Assembly: GCA_963575745.1 (NCBI GenBank)
Contig: CAUYUJ010017822.1
Location: 123,856-187,855, forward strand
Direction: 5' to 3'
Source: Prorocentrum cordatum
Lineage: Eukaryota; Sar; Dinophyceae; Prorocentrales; Prorocentraceae
Length of the DNA: 64,000 nt
Part shown: positions 1 to 12,319 of the stretch, piece after piece
Layout of the letters: every line of letters starts with the position of its first letter
Numbering within the stretch: the first letter of the stretch is position 1
Program-made: the position numbers and the translations under genes
The notes under the pieces: generated by a model
The model's input: only the letters and a program-made list of their open reading frames with translations
Databases searched by the model: none
What the model was told of the DNA's origin: nothing

Positions 1-1045
1 GAAAGAGGTGACTGTTTCACAGTTCGCATCCCCCCAGGAATGGCGAGGTCAAATCTGAATCTGGTCAGGGCGTCACTGTGATCGGTCCCACAGCAACCCT
101 TGCAAATGGAAACAGTTTCGCAGTTCGCAGCACCACAGGGATTGCGACTTCGAATATGAATATGGTTAGAGCGTCACTGCGCTGGGCACCCCAGCAGCCC
201 TCGAAAATTGCGACAGTTCCGCAGTTCGGAGCCCCCAGATTGCGAGGCCTAATCTGAATCTGGTTAGGCCGTCACTGCGCTGGGTCCCCGAGCAGCCGTC
301 AACAAAAGAAGGCGACAGCTTCGCAAGTCGCAGGCCCCCAGGGATGGCGAAGTCTAATCTGAATCCCAGTACGGCGTCACTGCGCTGGGCCACCCAGCAG
401 CCCTCCAGTGGAGACAGTTTCGCGGTTCGCATCACCTCCAGGGATGGCGAGCTCTAATCTGAATATGGTAAGGCCGTCGCTTGGCTGCGCCCCGCAGCAG
501 CCGCGAAAAGTGGCGACAGTTTCGCAGTTCGCAGCCCCCCAGGGCTGGCGAGGTCTGGTCTGAATCTGGTCAGGGCGTCGCTGTGCTGGGCCCTACAGAA
601 GCCCTCGAACGTGACGACACTTTCGCATGTCGCAGCACCCCAGGGATGGCGAGGTCTAATCTGAATCTGGTTAGGGAGTCACTGTGCTGGGCCCCGCAGC
701 AGCTCTCGAAAGTCGTGGCAGTTTTGCAGTTCACAGCCCCCCCCAGGGATGGCGAGGCCTAGTCTGAATATGCTTAGGCAGTCACTGTGCTTGGCCCCGC
801 AGCAGCTCTCGAAAGTTGCGACAGTTTTGCAGTTCGCAGCTCCCCCAGGGATGGCGAGGTCTAGTCTGGATTAAGTTGGGGCGTCACTGTGCTGGGCTCC
901 CCCACTAGCCCTCCAAAGTGGTCACAGCACCCCAGCGATGGCGAGGTCAAATCTGAATCTGCTTAGGGCGTCGCTGCGCTGGGCACTCCATATGCCCTTG
1001 AAAATAACAAAATGTTCGCAGTTCGCAGCCCCCTAGGCATGGCGA
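1..1045 (+). repeat. Satellite family A, first array (~102-bp unit)
   Basis: About ten diverged tandem units of roughly 101-105 bp. Each unit carries CACTGTGCTGGGCCCC, then CAGCAGCCCTCGAAAGTGGC, GACAGTTTCGCAGTTCGCAG and CCCAGGGATGGCGAGGTC. The units are clearly older than those of the second array at 46970-47785, which has the same orientation, because spacing and many bases vary. Open frames running through the array are stop-poor by-products of the periodicity. No function is visible. Confidence 0.9.
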
Positions 1046-1190
1046 GGTGGGAGACAGGTTGGAGGCAGGTAGGAGGAATGTAGGAGGCAGGAGGGATGAG
1101 AACAAGGGAGGAGGGAGGCGGGAGGAAGGAGGACGCGACCCGACGCTCTGCTCAAAGCAAGAACAAGCGCAACGGAGGGCTGAGAAAAAT
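1046..1190 (+). repeat. GGGAGGA-rich flank shared with the second satellite A array
   Basis: A purine-rich stretch with short GGAGG repeats, then a segment reading GCTCTGCTCAAAGC and GGAGGGCTGAGAAAAA. A matching segment (GCTCTATTCAAAGC, GGAGGGTTGGGAAAAA) follows the other family A array at 47856-47915. The shared downstream flank means the satellite and its flank were copied together as one larger unit. Confidence 0.6.
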
Positions 1191-1454
1191 TGCAACGCCC
1201 AGATCTCAGGGTCTGCCTCACCCCGCGGTGTGGTCGCTGCGCAGTCTCGGTGCTCACGCACCCGTCCGCAAGAGCCACCGCCCCCACCGGCGGCGGTGGA
1301 CCAGAGCGGGCCCGTGCCGCGGGAGACGCGCTGCTGGGCCCGGCGCCGGCGCCCAGGAACTCGGTCAGGCCCTGGAGGCGGAATGGGCAGGATCAGCCAA
1401 TTTCGGACCGAGAAATCGGATCAGATCGAAACCTCCGTCGGATCGGGCTGCAGC

Positions 1455-1560
1455 GGCACGGGGTCGGAATCGAATCGGCTGCGGCCGCGCCAGGATGCAC
1501 AACGGCGCCATGCAAGCATCGGACCGCATGGAATCGTCGGGGTACCGGAATCGAACTAGA
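1455..1560 (+). repeat. Dispersed ~95-bp module (copy 1)
   Basis: Contains GAATCGAATCGGCTGCG, GCGCCAGGATGCACAACG and GCGCCATGCAAGCATCGG. The same order of words recurs at 40880-40985 (GCATCGGCTGCGCCAGGATG and on). It is a short interspersed repeat of unknown type. A GTTCGATTCC word on the minus strand here, and GGTTCGAATCG words near the other copy, recall a tRNA B box, but no A box or cloverleaf could be seen. The rest of 1190-1620 shows no gene. Confidence 0.5.
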
Positions 1561-1639
1561 TCGGGCTAGCCAAGAACGACGGATACAAGTGGACACTGGA
1601 GGGCGGGGGGGAGGAAAGGGAGAGATCTATATTCTCGGG

Positions 1640-1818
1640 ATGGGGAGCTCCCCACGGCGTCAGACGGCCCAGGAACGCCCTAAGACGGCCAAAGAGGCCC
1701 CGAACAAACTCCCACAGGCCCCCAAGAGGCCGAAGGAGACCCCCGAGAGGCCTCCAAGTGGCTCCCAGGAAGCTCCCAGGAGATCCCAAGAGTGCCCTCA
1801 GAGGCCCCCAAGAGGTCT
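1640..1818 (+). repeat. CCAAGAGGCC-type dispersed module (fragment)
   Basis: Quasi-repetition of short units such as CCCCCAAGAGGCC, CCTCCAAG and CCCAGGAGATCCCAAGAG. It is the same low-order repeat that forms the middle of the two ~0.9-kb dispersed repeats near 10.2-10.5 kb and 61.9-62.2 kb, and it is likewise followed by a (TCC)n tract. Probably a truncated third member of that family. Confidence 0.6.
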
Positions 1819-1819
1819 A

Positions 1820-2142
1820 TACTCCTCCTCCTCCTCCTCCTCCTCCTCCTCCTCCTCCTCCTCCTCCTCCTCCTCCTCCTTCTCCTCCTCCTTCTCCTCC
1901 TCCCTCCTCCCTCCTCCCTCCTTCCTCCCTCCTCCCTCCTCTCCTCCCTCCTCCCTCCTCCCTCTCTCCCTCCTCCCTCCTCCCCCCCTCCTCCCCTCCT
2001 CTCCCTCCCCTCCTCCCTCTCCTCCCCTCCTCCCTCCTCCCTCCTCCCCCTCCCCCTCCTCCTCCTCCTCCTCCTCCTCCTCCTCCTCCTCCTCCGCCTC
2101 CTCCTCCTCCTCCTCCTCCTCCTCCTCCTCCGTGCCTTCTCC
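1820..2142 (+). repeat. (TCC)n / CT-rich microsatellite
   Basis: Long runs of TCC with interspersed CCT and CTCC variants. All six frames are open here, giving poly-Ser, poly-Pro, poly-Leu, poly-Glu, poly-Arg and poly-Gly, so no coding meaning is attached. Confidence 0.95.
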
Positions 2143-2224
2143 CGATAAATAACTTGTCCCTGTCGCACACCGCGGCCAGTTTTCAGGGCGGGCCGGGCGT
2201 TTCGCCTGAGATTTCCTCACCAGT

Positions 2225-2605
2225 TATGGCCCAGAAGCTTAAAAATTGTAAGAACTGCACGGATTGAGGGCGGATGGTTTTCAAAATGTGGCTCTCGCCT
2301 CAGCGCCGCGCACATTCGTCTTAACACAATGCAAGAGCTTCACGGATTGAGAGCGGGTCGATTTCAAAATGTTGCTCTCGCCTCAGCGCCGCGCACATTC
2401 GTTTTAAACATTTGTAAGAGCTTCACGAATTGAGGGCGGGTGGTGTTCAAATGTGGCTCTCGCCAGAGCGCCGCGCACATTCGCCCTGACAAACTGCAAG
2501 AGCTTCACTGATTGAGGGCGGGTTGTTTTCAAAATGTGGCTCTCGCCTTAGCGTTGCGCACATTCGTTTTTTAACATCTGCAAGAATTTCACGGATTCCC
2601 ATGAC
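2225..2605 (+). repeat. Satellite family B, ~84-bp units (about 4)
   Basis: Four consecutive units, each with GAGCTTCACGGATTGAGGGC, GGGTNGTTTTCAAAATGTGG and CTCTCGCCTCAGCGCCGCGC, then ACATTCGTNTTAACA. The family recurs in reverse complement at 38040-38530 and 39060-39430. The frames are not conserved between units, so this is satellite DNA rather than coding sequence. Confidence 0.9.
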
Positions 2606-2619
2606 CAGCGTACAAGAAA

Positions 2620-2960
2620 TGGCGTTTGATAAAAAATCAGGAGTACGAGGATGCAGGACTTACATTGGTTCGCGGTATTGAAGTCCCAGGAATGGCGTTC
2701 TGGCACGATTCAAAATCGTCAAGACGCAACAGTCAAGTTGATCCGATGCGTTGTAATCCGGAGAACAATGTTTTGGCACGCTTCAGGGTCTTCAAACGGT
2801 TGCCTTCCAACGAGGCAGTTCCCTCCGTGGAAATGAACCCTTGTAGGGGCATATGAATAGGGAGCTTGGAGGGAGGGTTTATTCCAACATCATTGATGAC
2901 TCTTGGGTTTACACTGGTCCCCCTCATCCTCCTCCGCATCCCTTTTCCTTCTTCTCCTCG
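2620..2960 (+). repeat. Module accompanying satellite B (GGCACGATTCAAA and YSNI-peptide segment)
   Basis: The segment 2650-2800 carries AAGTCCCAGGAATGGCGTTC and TGGCACGATTCAAAATCG, found inverted at 38855-39060. The segment 2850-2930 reads as a short peptide with RELGG and YSNIIDDSW. Its counterparts on the minus strand at about 37975-38045 (RELGG, YSNIMDVSW) and 38690-38780 (YYNIVGASW) keep the same word, so this part may once have been coding. All three copies are fragments. Confidence 0.6.
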
Positions 2961-4300
2961 TCGTCCTGTTTGATCCTCACGTGTTCCACGAAGGGTTTCA
3001 ACGACGGCTGGGGGAGCACATGGTCCGACAGATTGGCCAGGCTCTAGCCCAACTTTCGGCCACACAGGCGCTTCCAAAAAGGCAGAGAGCGGCGGTGATT
3101 CGCCGTAGGCGTCTTCGATAGCTTCCACAACCGTCGCTGCCATGGAGGGTCACCACTGAAAGAGTCGCCACTACCTGGAGGAAGCGCGTCTCAAACAACA
3201 GTCTGGAACCTTCCGACATTACCCAAATCGTCCAACAACCTCCTCGAGATTCGATCCTGGAACCTCGATTTCCAAGAGGAGCAAGGGACCTCCTAGTGGC
3301 AACCCCCCTTAGCGCTGTCCGAAAGCACTGAACGCTGTGACGTTTTGACATCCCCAGGGCTCCAGAGGTTTCCAGGCTTCGGAGGGTTCATGAGGGTTCG
3401 CCCAAACAGCTAGATGAACATCATATTGACATCTTAAAGCCCCTTGCGCGGACTGCAAGGCAACGCTGATCACCCACTCGCCGCCCATGTCAGAGTTGAT
3501 CAAGATGTCCGCTGCGCTGTGTGAGAAGAGCAAGCACTTCGAGAGAGTGCCTGGAGGGCAAAGCTAGGGAGGGCCATCTCAGAGGGGGGGACACATCGAG
3601 CTTGAATCGGCGACACATCGCCGACAGATCGGCGATAGGCCCCCGATGGCGAAGCCGCACATTCCTGGGCTGGGTGGGCTATCGGGCCCCTATCGGCGCT
3701 CAGTGGGCGATCGGGAGTCGATGCGTTCCTCTAGTAAGGACACGCGGTAAGGATGCAAGGGCCTTGGACGCCCATGCCGAGGCTCTTCGAGCGGGGCTGG
3801 CCGTCAAAAGTGGCCGAGGATGGACCGAAGGTGACCGAAGAGGCAGGGATGCAATGGTACCCTTGGGAAATCGATCATCCCTGCTACCGACGTCGACTGC
3901 ATCGTGGCCCCTCAGGGGCGGCGGCGGGGGGGGGGCGCGGGCCTCGCAGTCCCCGCGTCTCAGGTGGCGCACAACGCACCTGCCGCCGTAAGGCGAGTCG
4001 CCCACCAGCTTCTCCAGGGTGCCTCTCCGGGCGCCGCTGCGGACGCTCTCGGGCGCCCGGCTCCTCCCCTTGCTCCTGCTGCTCCCTCCTGCTCAGGGCT
4101 CGAGCTGAACAGTGCTCTCCGCGTTCGCTCCGCTTTCGCTCTCCCTCGTGCTGCCCTCGTGCTGCCGCTGCTGCCATGGGGAGAGTCGAGGCGAACACGG
4201 CCCGCGAGGTCTCCGGAACGCGAGCCCTGCCCTGCTCCTCGTGGCGAGACGGGGGGGCTCGCGCTTCGCCCTCCACGCCCACCGACCACCTCCGCGAAGA
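2961..4300. other. No recognisable gene
   Basis: Mixed DNA that becomes strongly GC-rich after 3.5 kb. Several medium open frames exist on both strands, as expected at this GC level, but none shows a known motif, a conserved neighbour copy or a preferred frame. Confidence 0.5.
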
Positions 4301-4305
4301 ACAGG

Positions 4306-4476
4306 TTGGCGGCGCGCAGAGGGGGACAGGGCGAGGGAGGAAGGCTTCTTAGAAGCACCCCTGCTTCTTAGAAGGCGCGGGCCTTGTCTGTAAATGTAAG
4401 GCCCGCGGCTTCTAAGAAGCAGCCTCCTTCTAAGAAGCTTTCCCCCCTCCCCCTGCCCCCCTCTGCGCGCCGCCAA
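4306..4476. repeat. Large palindrome (80-bp arms, 12-base loop)
   Basis: The left arm (4306-4385) and right arm (4398-4476) are near-perfect reverse complements around the loop GTCTGTAAATGT. The arms contain the nearly self-complementary word CTTCTTAGAAG twice, CGCGGGCCTT at the loop and GGCGGCGCGCAGAGGGGG at the base. The predicted hairpin would be very stable. Either a foldback or MITE-like element or a replication-generated inverted duplication; there are no open-frame clues. Confidence 0.85.
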
Positions 4477-6835
4477 ACAGGGCAGGGTTGTCCAGCTCCA
4501 GCGAGTCCCGGCGTCGGCGCCCTCCAGGGCCCCTCGCGTCGTGAGGAGCGGGGGATCTTAGCTCCTTCGACCTTCGGGGGCCCTCGCCAGCGCGGGGCGG
4601 CTTGCGGCGCGAGGTCCTTGGGCTCCGACGGGCGGTCCGCACGGGGGGGGGGGGGACGGGTCCAATCCTGGCGGGCGGATGCCAGACTCCGAGCGGCTAC
4701 GCGCAAGAGTGACCCTATAGGCGACAGTGACCTTTGGTGCGCGGCTGAACGGGGGACGCGTCGTGGACAAACCAGGGCGCGCAAGCCGCTGCTACCGCTT
4801 CGCGTTCAGCGATCGGGGGGCCCTATGGGGCCCGCACCAAAGGTAACTCTGTCGAAAGGTCACTCACTCTCTCTTCTATTCGATCAGAGCAGCAGCCCAA
4901 ACTCCTGACGCACCGATCCCCGGCCCCCTGGCATGATATCCCTTCCCCCTTGCAGCAGAGTACCCTCCCCTGCCCAGGGAGGGGGTTGCCCTTCCCCCAT
5001 ATCCCTTCCCTTTGGGTCTGGACCCTCCCGCCGTGAGGCGTCAGAGCGTCCAAGATGGCCCCCGTGGCTCCCAGGATGGCCCAGGACACCCGAGGACGGC
5101 AGCTCCAAGATGGCCGCGGCGAGGGCGGCCGGAGCGGCCAGGAGGGGCGGCGGGGGGTGGCGGCCCGAGAGCACGAGGATCAGCTTGGTGTCGTAGTCGC
5201 CGCCGCGGCACACGAACTCGCCCTGGTCGACCGCCTGGGCGGGCGGCGGCGGGGGACCGCCACGGGGGAAAGAAGGGCGCCTAACTTCGCGCGTCGCGCC
5301 GCGCGAAGCGCGAAGCGCGAATAGCTTCGCACTCCCGCGCCGCCCCCCGAAGGAGAAGAGGAGGATGAGGCATCGGAGCCGAACCGCGAAGCGCGAAAAG
5401 CGCAAGCAACTTCGCGCCCTCGAGGGCGCCCTTGCGGAAACGGGTCCCGAGGGAGACCGGTTCTGAGGCTGTTCGCTGTCTTCGGGCCCTCGGGGCCATC
5501 CACGGGCCCCGGGACCGTCAGAAGACGACTCGGGATGAAGATCTCGTCCTGCTGGAAGGCTCCAGGGTCCAGGACCCGTTTCCCTCGGGACCCGTGTCCC
5601 CCAAGCCAAGGTCAGGAGGGGAAAAAACGCACAGACGCAATTAATCGTCGATTCCCCGGAAAATATTGGAAAAAATGGGAAGTGGAAAGGAAGACAAAAA
5701 CCTAGAAAATATAAGAAAATATAAGGGAATTCTTTTATTTGTGTGTATGTATTTCTGTCTCAGGGCCCCTTCAAAAGGGGGGGCGGGCGGACGGTTGGCC
5801 AGGGTGGGTCGGTGAGCATCGTCGCTCCAGATTTCACCACAAAATGGGGCTGCTCTGATTGGGGGAGGGGGGAGGGGCTGGTTTGAACTGTCTCGGAGGG
5901 TTCCAGGGGGGTCTGGGCAAAAGGCCGCCCTTTCATGGCTGGTATGGGTGGTTGTCAAGAATTGCTCGTCTGGGGGGGTTGTGACCCCCTCCCTTTTATT
6001 ACGAAATGTGGCGTACACCGATCTCTATACCCACTGGCGTGGCCTTGGCCGCACTGGCCGAATTACCCACCTCGGTGGGAACGATATGCTTGTTCCCTCG
6101 GGTCTCGCGGTGCCTATCCCCACCGAGGAGGGTGGGCTGGTGGGGCTGGAACCATGGCCCAGCGGGGATGGGGATATGTTAGGTGATGCTGAGTGAGCGT
6201 ACCATGTCCCGAGGCATGGGCGCGGCGAGCGAGGGGTGGGGGGAGGGAGCGCCTCGAGGGAAGAAGAGGGGCCATGAAATCGGGTAGATGTCGTTGCCCA
6301 AGCCATGATACCCACACGCCCCAAGCCTTCCAGCCTTCTCCCCCCTCAGGACACAACCCGTGGAATAACTAAAACGTAAGCAGCATCAAGACACTCAAGC
6401 TGGATCGGCTCGGCTTAACCCCTAGATTAAGCTGGCCTGAGCCGGATCAAGCTGGATCGTACGGAGGCATACGGCAAATGTGCAGAACTAGACACAGGGA
6501 TATACCAGCGCCGATGCTGAGTGTAACCTCCCAGGAGTTGCACCCTACAACCCTCTCCAGGACGCCCCTGGGACAGGGAGCCCAAGAAGGAGGTACGCGC
6601 CAGGTCACGTAATGCGGATATCCCCTCCCCAGATTCGCGAGGCCGCCTCCGGGGACAACGGGGACAACGGACTGGCCACGGATGTGGGATCCGGGAGAGC
6701 AACCGTATATAGGACCCTGACGACCAAGCTGTTCAGGGAACTGTGAAATACTGTAGATAATCTATCTGGGCCCGGGAGGAGAAGGCGAAAAATCCTGAGC
6801 AAGGTGGACACATGGGCAAAAGAGAAGCTTGAAAC
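4477..6835. other. No recognisable gene; repeat fragment at about 4955-5075
   Basis: GC-rich to about 5.6 kb, then lower-GC DNA with an A-rich patch at 5660-5720. The part 4955-5075 (CCCTCCCCTGCCCAGGGAGG, then GCGTCAGAGCGTCCAAGATG) resembles the first 120 bp of the 0.9-kb dispersed repeats at 9943 and 61671. Short GCGAAGCGCGAA words repeat at 5300-5410. No supported gene was found. Confidence 0.5.
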
Positions 6836-6839
6836 TTGC

Positions 6840-6985
6840 CCTCGTCGTCGTCATCGCCGTCGTCGTCGTCGTCGTCGTCGTCTCCTCCTCCTCCTCCTCC
6901 TCCTCCTCCTCCTCCTCCTCCCTCCTCCTCCTCCTCCTCCTCCTCTTCCTCCTCCTCCTCCTCCTCCTCCTCCTCCTCCTCCTCC

Positions 6986-7019
<34 letters not shown>

Positions 7020-7020
7020 C
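6840..7020 (+). repeat. (CGT)n-(TCC)n-(CAT)n compound microsatellite
   Basis: Three trinucleotide phases follow one another: CGTCGT, then TCCTCC, then CATCAT. The open frames of about 100-220 codons that cross it on both strands are by-products. Confidence 0.95.
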
Positions 7021-7530
7021 TTCCCGTTCCTTCTCGATTGGGCGGCGACACGGCACCGGCAGCAGCTTCTTCGAAACTCTTTCGCGGACATCCGATCCGA
7101 TCCGATCCCGTTCCTCCTTCCCCCCCTTCCCTCTCCCTCCCCCTGCCCCCTCTGTTCGCCTCTGGACTGCCACCGCCACAGACACCGCCACGACTTTTGC
7201 CGCCACTGCTGCCGCGGCCTCCTGCTGCAGCTGTCCAGGCTCGACCATCAACAGGCGAGGGCGGAACAACTGGAGGGGCACCAGGGAAGGAGGAGCTCGG
7301 CCGCATAGAGACAGCGCGGCTCCTCCAGGCACTCGAAGCACCGTCGCCGCTGCCGCCGCCGCTGCCGCTGCCGCCGCTGCCGCCCGCTGCCCGCCCGCTG
7401 CCCGCGAGCCCGCGGCCTCCCTAACATCCGCCGGTCTGACTTTTCAATCCGCGACCCTAGAAATCCGTTCCCCTGGTGAGGAACTTTCTGTCCCGGATCC
7501 GTATTTGTGATGTTCCGGGGCCCAACGCAC
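7021..7530. other. No recognisable gene
   Basis: GC-rich interval between microsatellites with short GCTGCCGCCGCTGCC runs near 7340-7390. Nothing else is recognised. Confidence 0.4.
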
Positions 7531-7534
7531 TGCA

Positions 7535-9075
<1,541 letters not shown>

Positions 9076-9159
9076 CCCACATCCTGAGTGCAGTTTTTGC
9101 TTTCTCAGGACACCCTCCGCGCAGGATATCCACCTCACCCCCTCTCTCTCTCTCACTCT

Positions 9160-9330
9160 CCCTCTCCTCATCATAATCATCATCAGCAGCAACATCACCA
9201 TCACCACCACCATCATCATCATCGCACTCATCACCACTCATCATCATCATCCCCATCATCACTCACCCACCCACCCACCCACCCACCCACCCACTCACTC
9301 ACTCATTCACTCACTCACTCATCACCGTCA
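9160..9330 (+). repeat. (CAT)n, (CCCA)n and (CTCA)n compound microsatellite
   Basis: CATCAT and CACCAT units pass into CCCACCCACCCA and then CTCACTCACTCA. Simple sequence only. Confidence 0.9.
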
Positions 9331-9346
9331 CTCGCTTATGTCACCC

Positions 9347-9942
9347 GAGGAAGTCTCAGGCGGGAGTCCCTTCCCTATGGGTCCCGCACTTCATGTTGGT
9401 AATCCGAGCGGGTCATCGGCAACCTGCAACTGTCGTCACGTTTGGCCTCCTCGGGACTGAATTTGGAGGAAGTATCACGCGGGAGCCTCGTCTGTGAGTG
9501 AATTGTCAGGAAGTCTCAGGCGGGGGCCCCCTCCATATGGGTCCCGCACTTCATGTTGGTAATCCGTGCGGGTCATCGGCAACCTGTAACTGTCGCTACT
9601 TTTGGGTTCCGCAGGCCTGAATTTGGAAGAAGTATCAAACGGGAGAATCGTATGTGAGCGAATTGTGAAGATGTCTCAGGCGGGAGCCCCCTCCCTATGG
9701 GTCCCGCACTTCATTTTGGTAATCAAAACGGGTCATCGGCAACCTGTAACTGTCGCCACTTTTGGGTTCCGCAGGCCTGAATTTGGAGGACGTATCAAGC
9801 GGGAGCCTCGTCTGTGAGTGAACTGTGAGGAAATCTCAAGCGGGAGCCCCCTCCCTATGGGTCCCGCGCTTCATTTTGGTAATCCGAGAGGGTCATCGGC
9901 AACCTGTAACTGTCGTCATTTTTGGGCTCCCCAGGCTTGAAT
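9347..9942 (+). repeat. Satellite family C, ~160-bp units (about 4)
   Basis: Unit starts at about 9348, 9508, 9668 and 9828 (period 160). Each has GGAAGTCTCAGGCGGGAGCC, CCCTCCCTATGGGTCCCGC, ACTTCATGTTGGTAATCCG, GGGTCATCGGCAACCTGTAA and TGAATTTGGAGGAAGTATCA. The last unit runs directly into the 0.9-kb dispersed repeat. The family recurs at 10880-11010 in the same orientation and at 30920-31420 inverted. Confidence 0.9.
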
Positions 9943-10860
9943 CCCACCAGCCCTCTGGGCGTCGGTCGTTTAAGGCGTTTCCTCTTCCACCCCTCCCTCT
10001 TCCCCGTCGGGGAGGGGTTTACCCATCCCCCTACCCCCTCCCCTGGACCTGGACGGGGGGCGCCGCAAGGAGTTAGAGCGTCCAAAACGGCCTCGGCGAG
10101 GAAGCCAAAATCATTGATGTTACTATGGTTTTGGCCCCATTTTGGCCTCCTGGGGGGGGACCGTAATTGAGGGACCCCCCTTCGTTGACCGATCTCCCCC
10201 AATATGGCCCCAAGAAGCGCCCAGAGGGGCCCCAAGAGGTCCCAAGATGGCCCCAAAATGGCCCCACGAGGCCCCCAAGAGGCCCCCAGGAGGCCCCCAA
10301 GAAGACCCTAAGCGGCCCCAAGAGGCCCCCCCGAGGCACCTAAGGCCCCGAAGAGCCTCCCAGGATCGCCAAGAGACCCCCAAAACGCCCCAAGAGACCA
10401 CCAAGAATCGCCCAAGAGATACTCCAAGAGGCTCCGAGAAGCATCCAAGAGACCTCTGGCCCTTGCGTTTGCCCTCCTCCTATTCCTGTTCCCCCTTCCT
10501 GTTCCTACTCCTCTTCTTCCTCCTCCTCCTCGTCCTCGTCCTCCCCCTCCTCCTCCTCCTCCTCCTCCTCCTCCTCCTCCTCCTCCTCCGCCTCCTCCTC
10601 ATCCTGTTCACCCTCCTTCTTCCCACTCCCTCATCCATCCATCTATCCACCTCCTCCTTCTCCTCCCCATTCCTTTGCACGGTTCGGCCGTCCTCCTCTT
10701 TGCTGCCGCACTTCCCTGATCACGTCAACTCTCCTGGACATCGTTTCTGGATGGGTTTGTGGGGATATTTTTTCAGCGGCCGCGGGCGAGCGCGCCGCCG
10801 GCGAGTCCAGTCTAAGCGGGGCACGCAGCGACGAATTCAACTAAAGCAGCGCTGGCTGGT
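9943..10860 (+). repeat. Dispersed ~0.9-kb repeat, copy 1
   Basis: Collinear with 61671-62615 at roughly 85-90% identity by eye outside the simple-sequence part. Order: CCCACCAGCCCTCTGGGCGT; CTTCCACCCCTCC and CCTGGACCTGGACGGGG; GCGTCCAAAACGGCCTCGGC; the CCAAGAGGCCCCCAAGAGG low-order repeat (10200-10450); a (TCC)n tract (10530-10610); then CTTCCCTGATCACG and CTGGACATCGTTTCTGGATG. On the minus strand both copies preserve the peptide words FLAEAVLDA, PRPGPGEGV, NPSP and GLVGF, hinting that the family once carried a minus-strand coding segment. No transposase or RT motif is present. Possibly a non-autonomous element or a retro-copied transcript. Confidence 0.8.
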
Positions 10861-10869
10861 GGGGATACG

Positions 10870-11010
10870 CGAAGCGTCTAGTATTTGGAGGAAGTATCGA
10901 GCGGGGGCCTCGTCGGTGAGTGAATTGTGAGGAAGTCTCCGGCGGGGGCCCCCTCCCTATGGGTCCCGCACTTCATGTCGGCAATCCGAGCGGGTCATCG
11001 GCAACCTGTA
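10870..11010 (+). repeat. Satellite family C, single unit
   Basis: One unit of the 160-bp family (TATTTGGAGGAAGTATCGAG, GGAAGTCTCCGGCGGGGGCC, GGGTCATCGGCAACCTGTAA). It sits exactly between copy 1 of the dispersed repeat and the left end of the 2.25-kb inverted repeat. Confidence 0.85.
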
Positions 11011-11492
11011 ATTACTCCGACGGAAGGGCCCCACATGAGAATCTGTTTAGTTTGCCTTTACCCTTTTCCTCCTCGCCCTGACGGACACTCTCCTCTCGCC
11101 CGCCGCTCTGCCCTCACCTACCCCCCTCCCCTCCTTGTACTTACCCTCCTCCTCCTCCTCATCCTCCTCCTCCTCCTCCTCCTCCTCCTCCTCCTCCTCC
11201 TTCTCCACTTCCTCCTCATCATCACCCCCTCCCTACCCCTGCCCCGTCCTCGTCCTTCCCCTGTTTCTTCTCCGCCCGTTCCTCCACTTTCCCCTGGTCG
11301 GGACAAGCATATCGATTCTCCTCGGCGCCGTCGCCGCCGCGGCCAGAGCGCGCGCATTCCCCGACGGCTGGTTCGCGAAGCCTTTGGGACAACCCCGCGG
11401 GCCGCTGGGGCGCGGGGGCAGGCGGTCGGGACAGCCCCGCGGGCCAAGCTGTTGGGACAACCCCGCGGGCTTCGAGCGGGGCGCAGCCGCGC

Positions 11493-12221
11493 TCAGGCGG
11501 GAGGCAGCATGAACCCAAGCTCTGCGGCGAACTGCTCGGCCTCATCCCTGGACGCCTCCGCTCTCTTGTCGAACTCCAGGAGCGCCTTCCGCAAGGAAGC
11601 CGGCGGCCCGCGCTCCAGAAACTCGCGCGAGGGCGGCCGCAGGATCAGCCTGTTCCGCATGCACACGGCGCGGGAAAGCATGACGGAGAGGCGCAGCCAC
11701 CACTGGTCGTCCGACATGCCCGTGCGGCCAGCGTCCTCGCCCCTGGCGCAGTCGACAGCGACGCCCTTGCGGAGCGTCTGGCCCTGCGACAGCGTGGAAG
11801 TAAGGTAGGGCGCGCGAATCAGAATGAACCCCGAGCGGCGCACGGCGTGCGACCCCGAGCTCTGTCACGTGAACTCCTGCTCGCTGGGCCTGAACATCAG
11901 CAAGCTCCGAGCCCGCGCCTCGGCCTGGCCGTCGTCGTCGGCGTCTTCGGCGCCCTGTCGCAACAAATTTGCGACACGTCGCCGAAGACGATTCTGCTCT
12001 AGCGAGGCTGCGCCAGGCTGCGCTGACCCCACGTTTCCGGTGTCGCGGCCACGTCGCAGCCCAACAACTTGGCCGCCCTTGCCGAGCGTAGCAGCCTCAT
12101 CCCCCGGGCTCGCCGAGCGCGCGGCGGGCACCTTCACCTCGTGGGCGGCGCGCTTGGCGGCCACCAGGGGGCAAGTCAAGCGTTGCAGCCGCTTGCGCTC
12201 CTGCTTGTTGGGCTGCGACAT
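11493..12221 (-). CDS. Inverted-repeat gene, left copy (unknown protein, one internal stop)
   Basis: A single minus-strand frame of 243 codons from ATG at 12221 to a stop at 11493, interrupted by one TAG at 11865-11867. The N-terminal 118 residues are basic (MSQPNKQERKRLQR, then LVAAKRAAHEVKVPAA), followed by an Asp-rich stretch (AEDADDDGQAEARA). The part after the stop contains TSTLSQGQTL, DCARGEDAGRTGMSD and QWWL, then REFLERGPPASLRK and a charged helix (EFDKRAEASRDEAEQFAAEL) ending MLPPA. The right-arm copy keeps the same frame, end point and even the TAG. About 15 of the 116 residues after the stop differ between copies, and neither has a frameshift there. No family is recognised. The TAG could be a decay mark inherited by both arms, part of an unspliced intron, or a readthrough site. 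Confidence 0.45.
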
Positions 12222-12319
12222 GGCCGCGACACCGGAAGCGCGGGGTCAGCGCAGCCTGGCGCAGCCTCGCTAGAGCTGACGCAGCAGCAGAGAACCCTCC
12301 TCATCCTCCTCATCCTCAT

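Noticed and set aside
9347-9942. CRISPR array
   Set aside because: The 160-bp units have no separate short repeats and unique spacers; the organism is a eukaryote and the whole unit is repeated.
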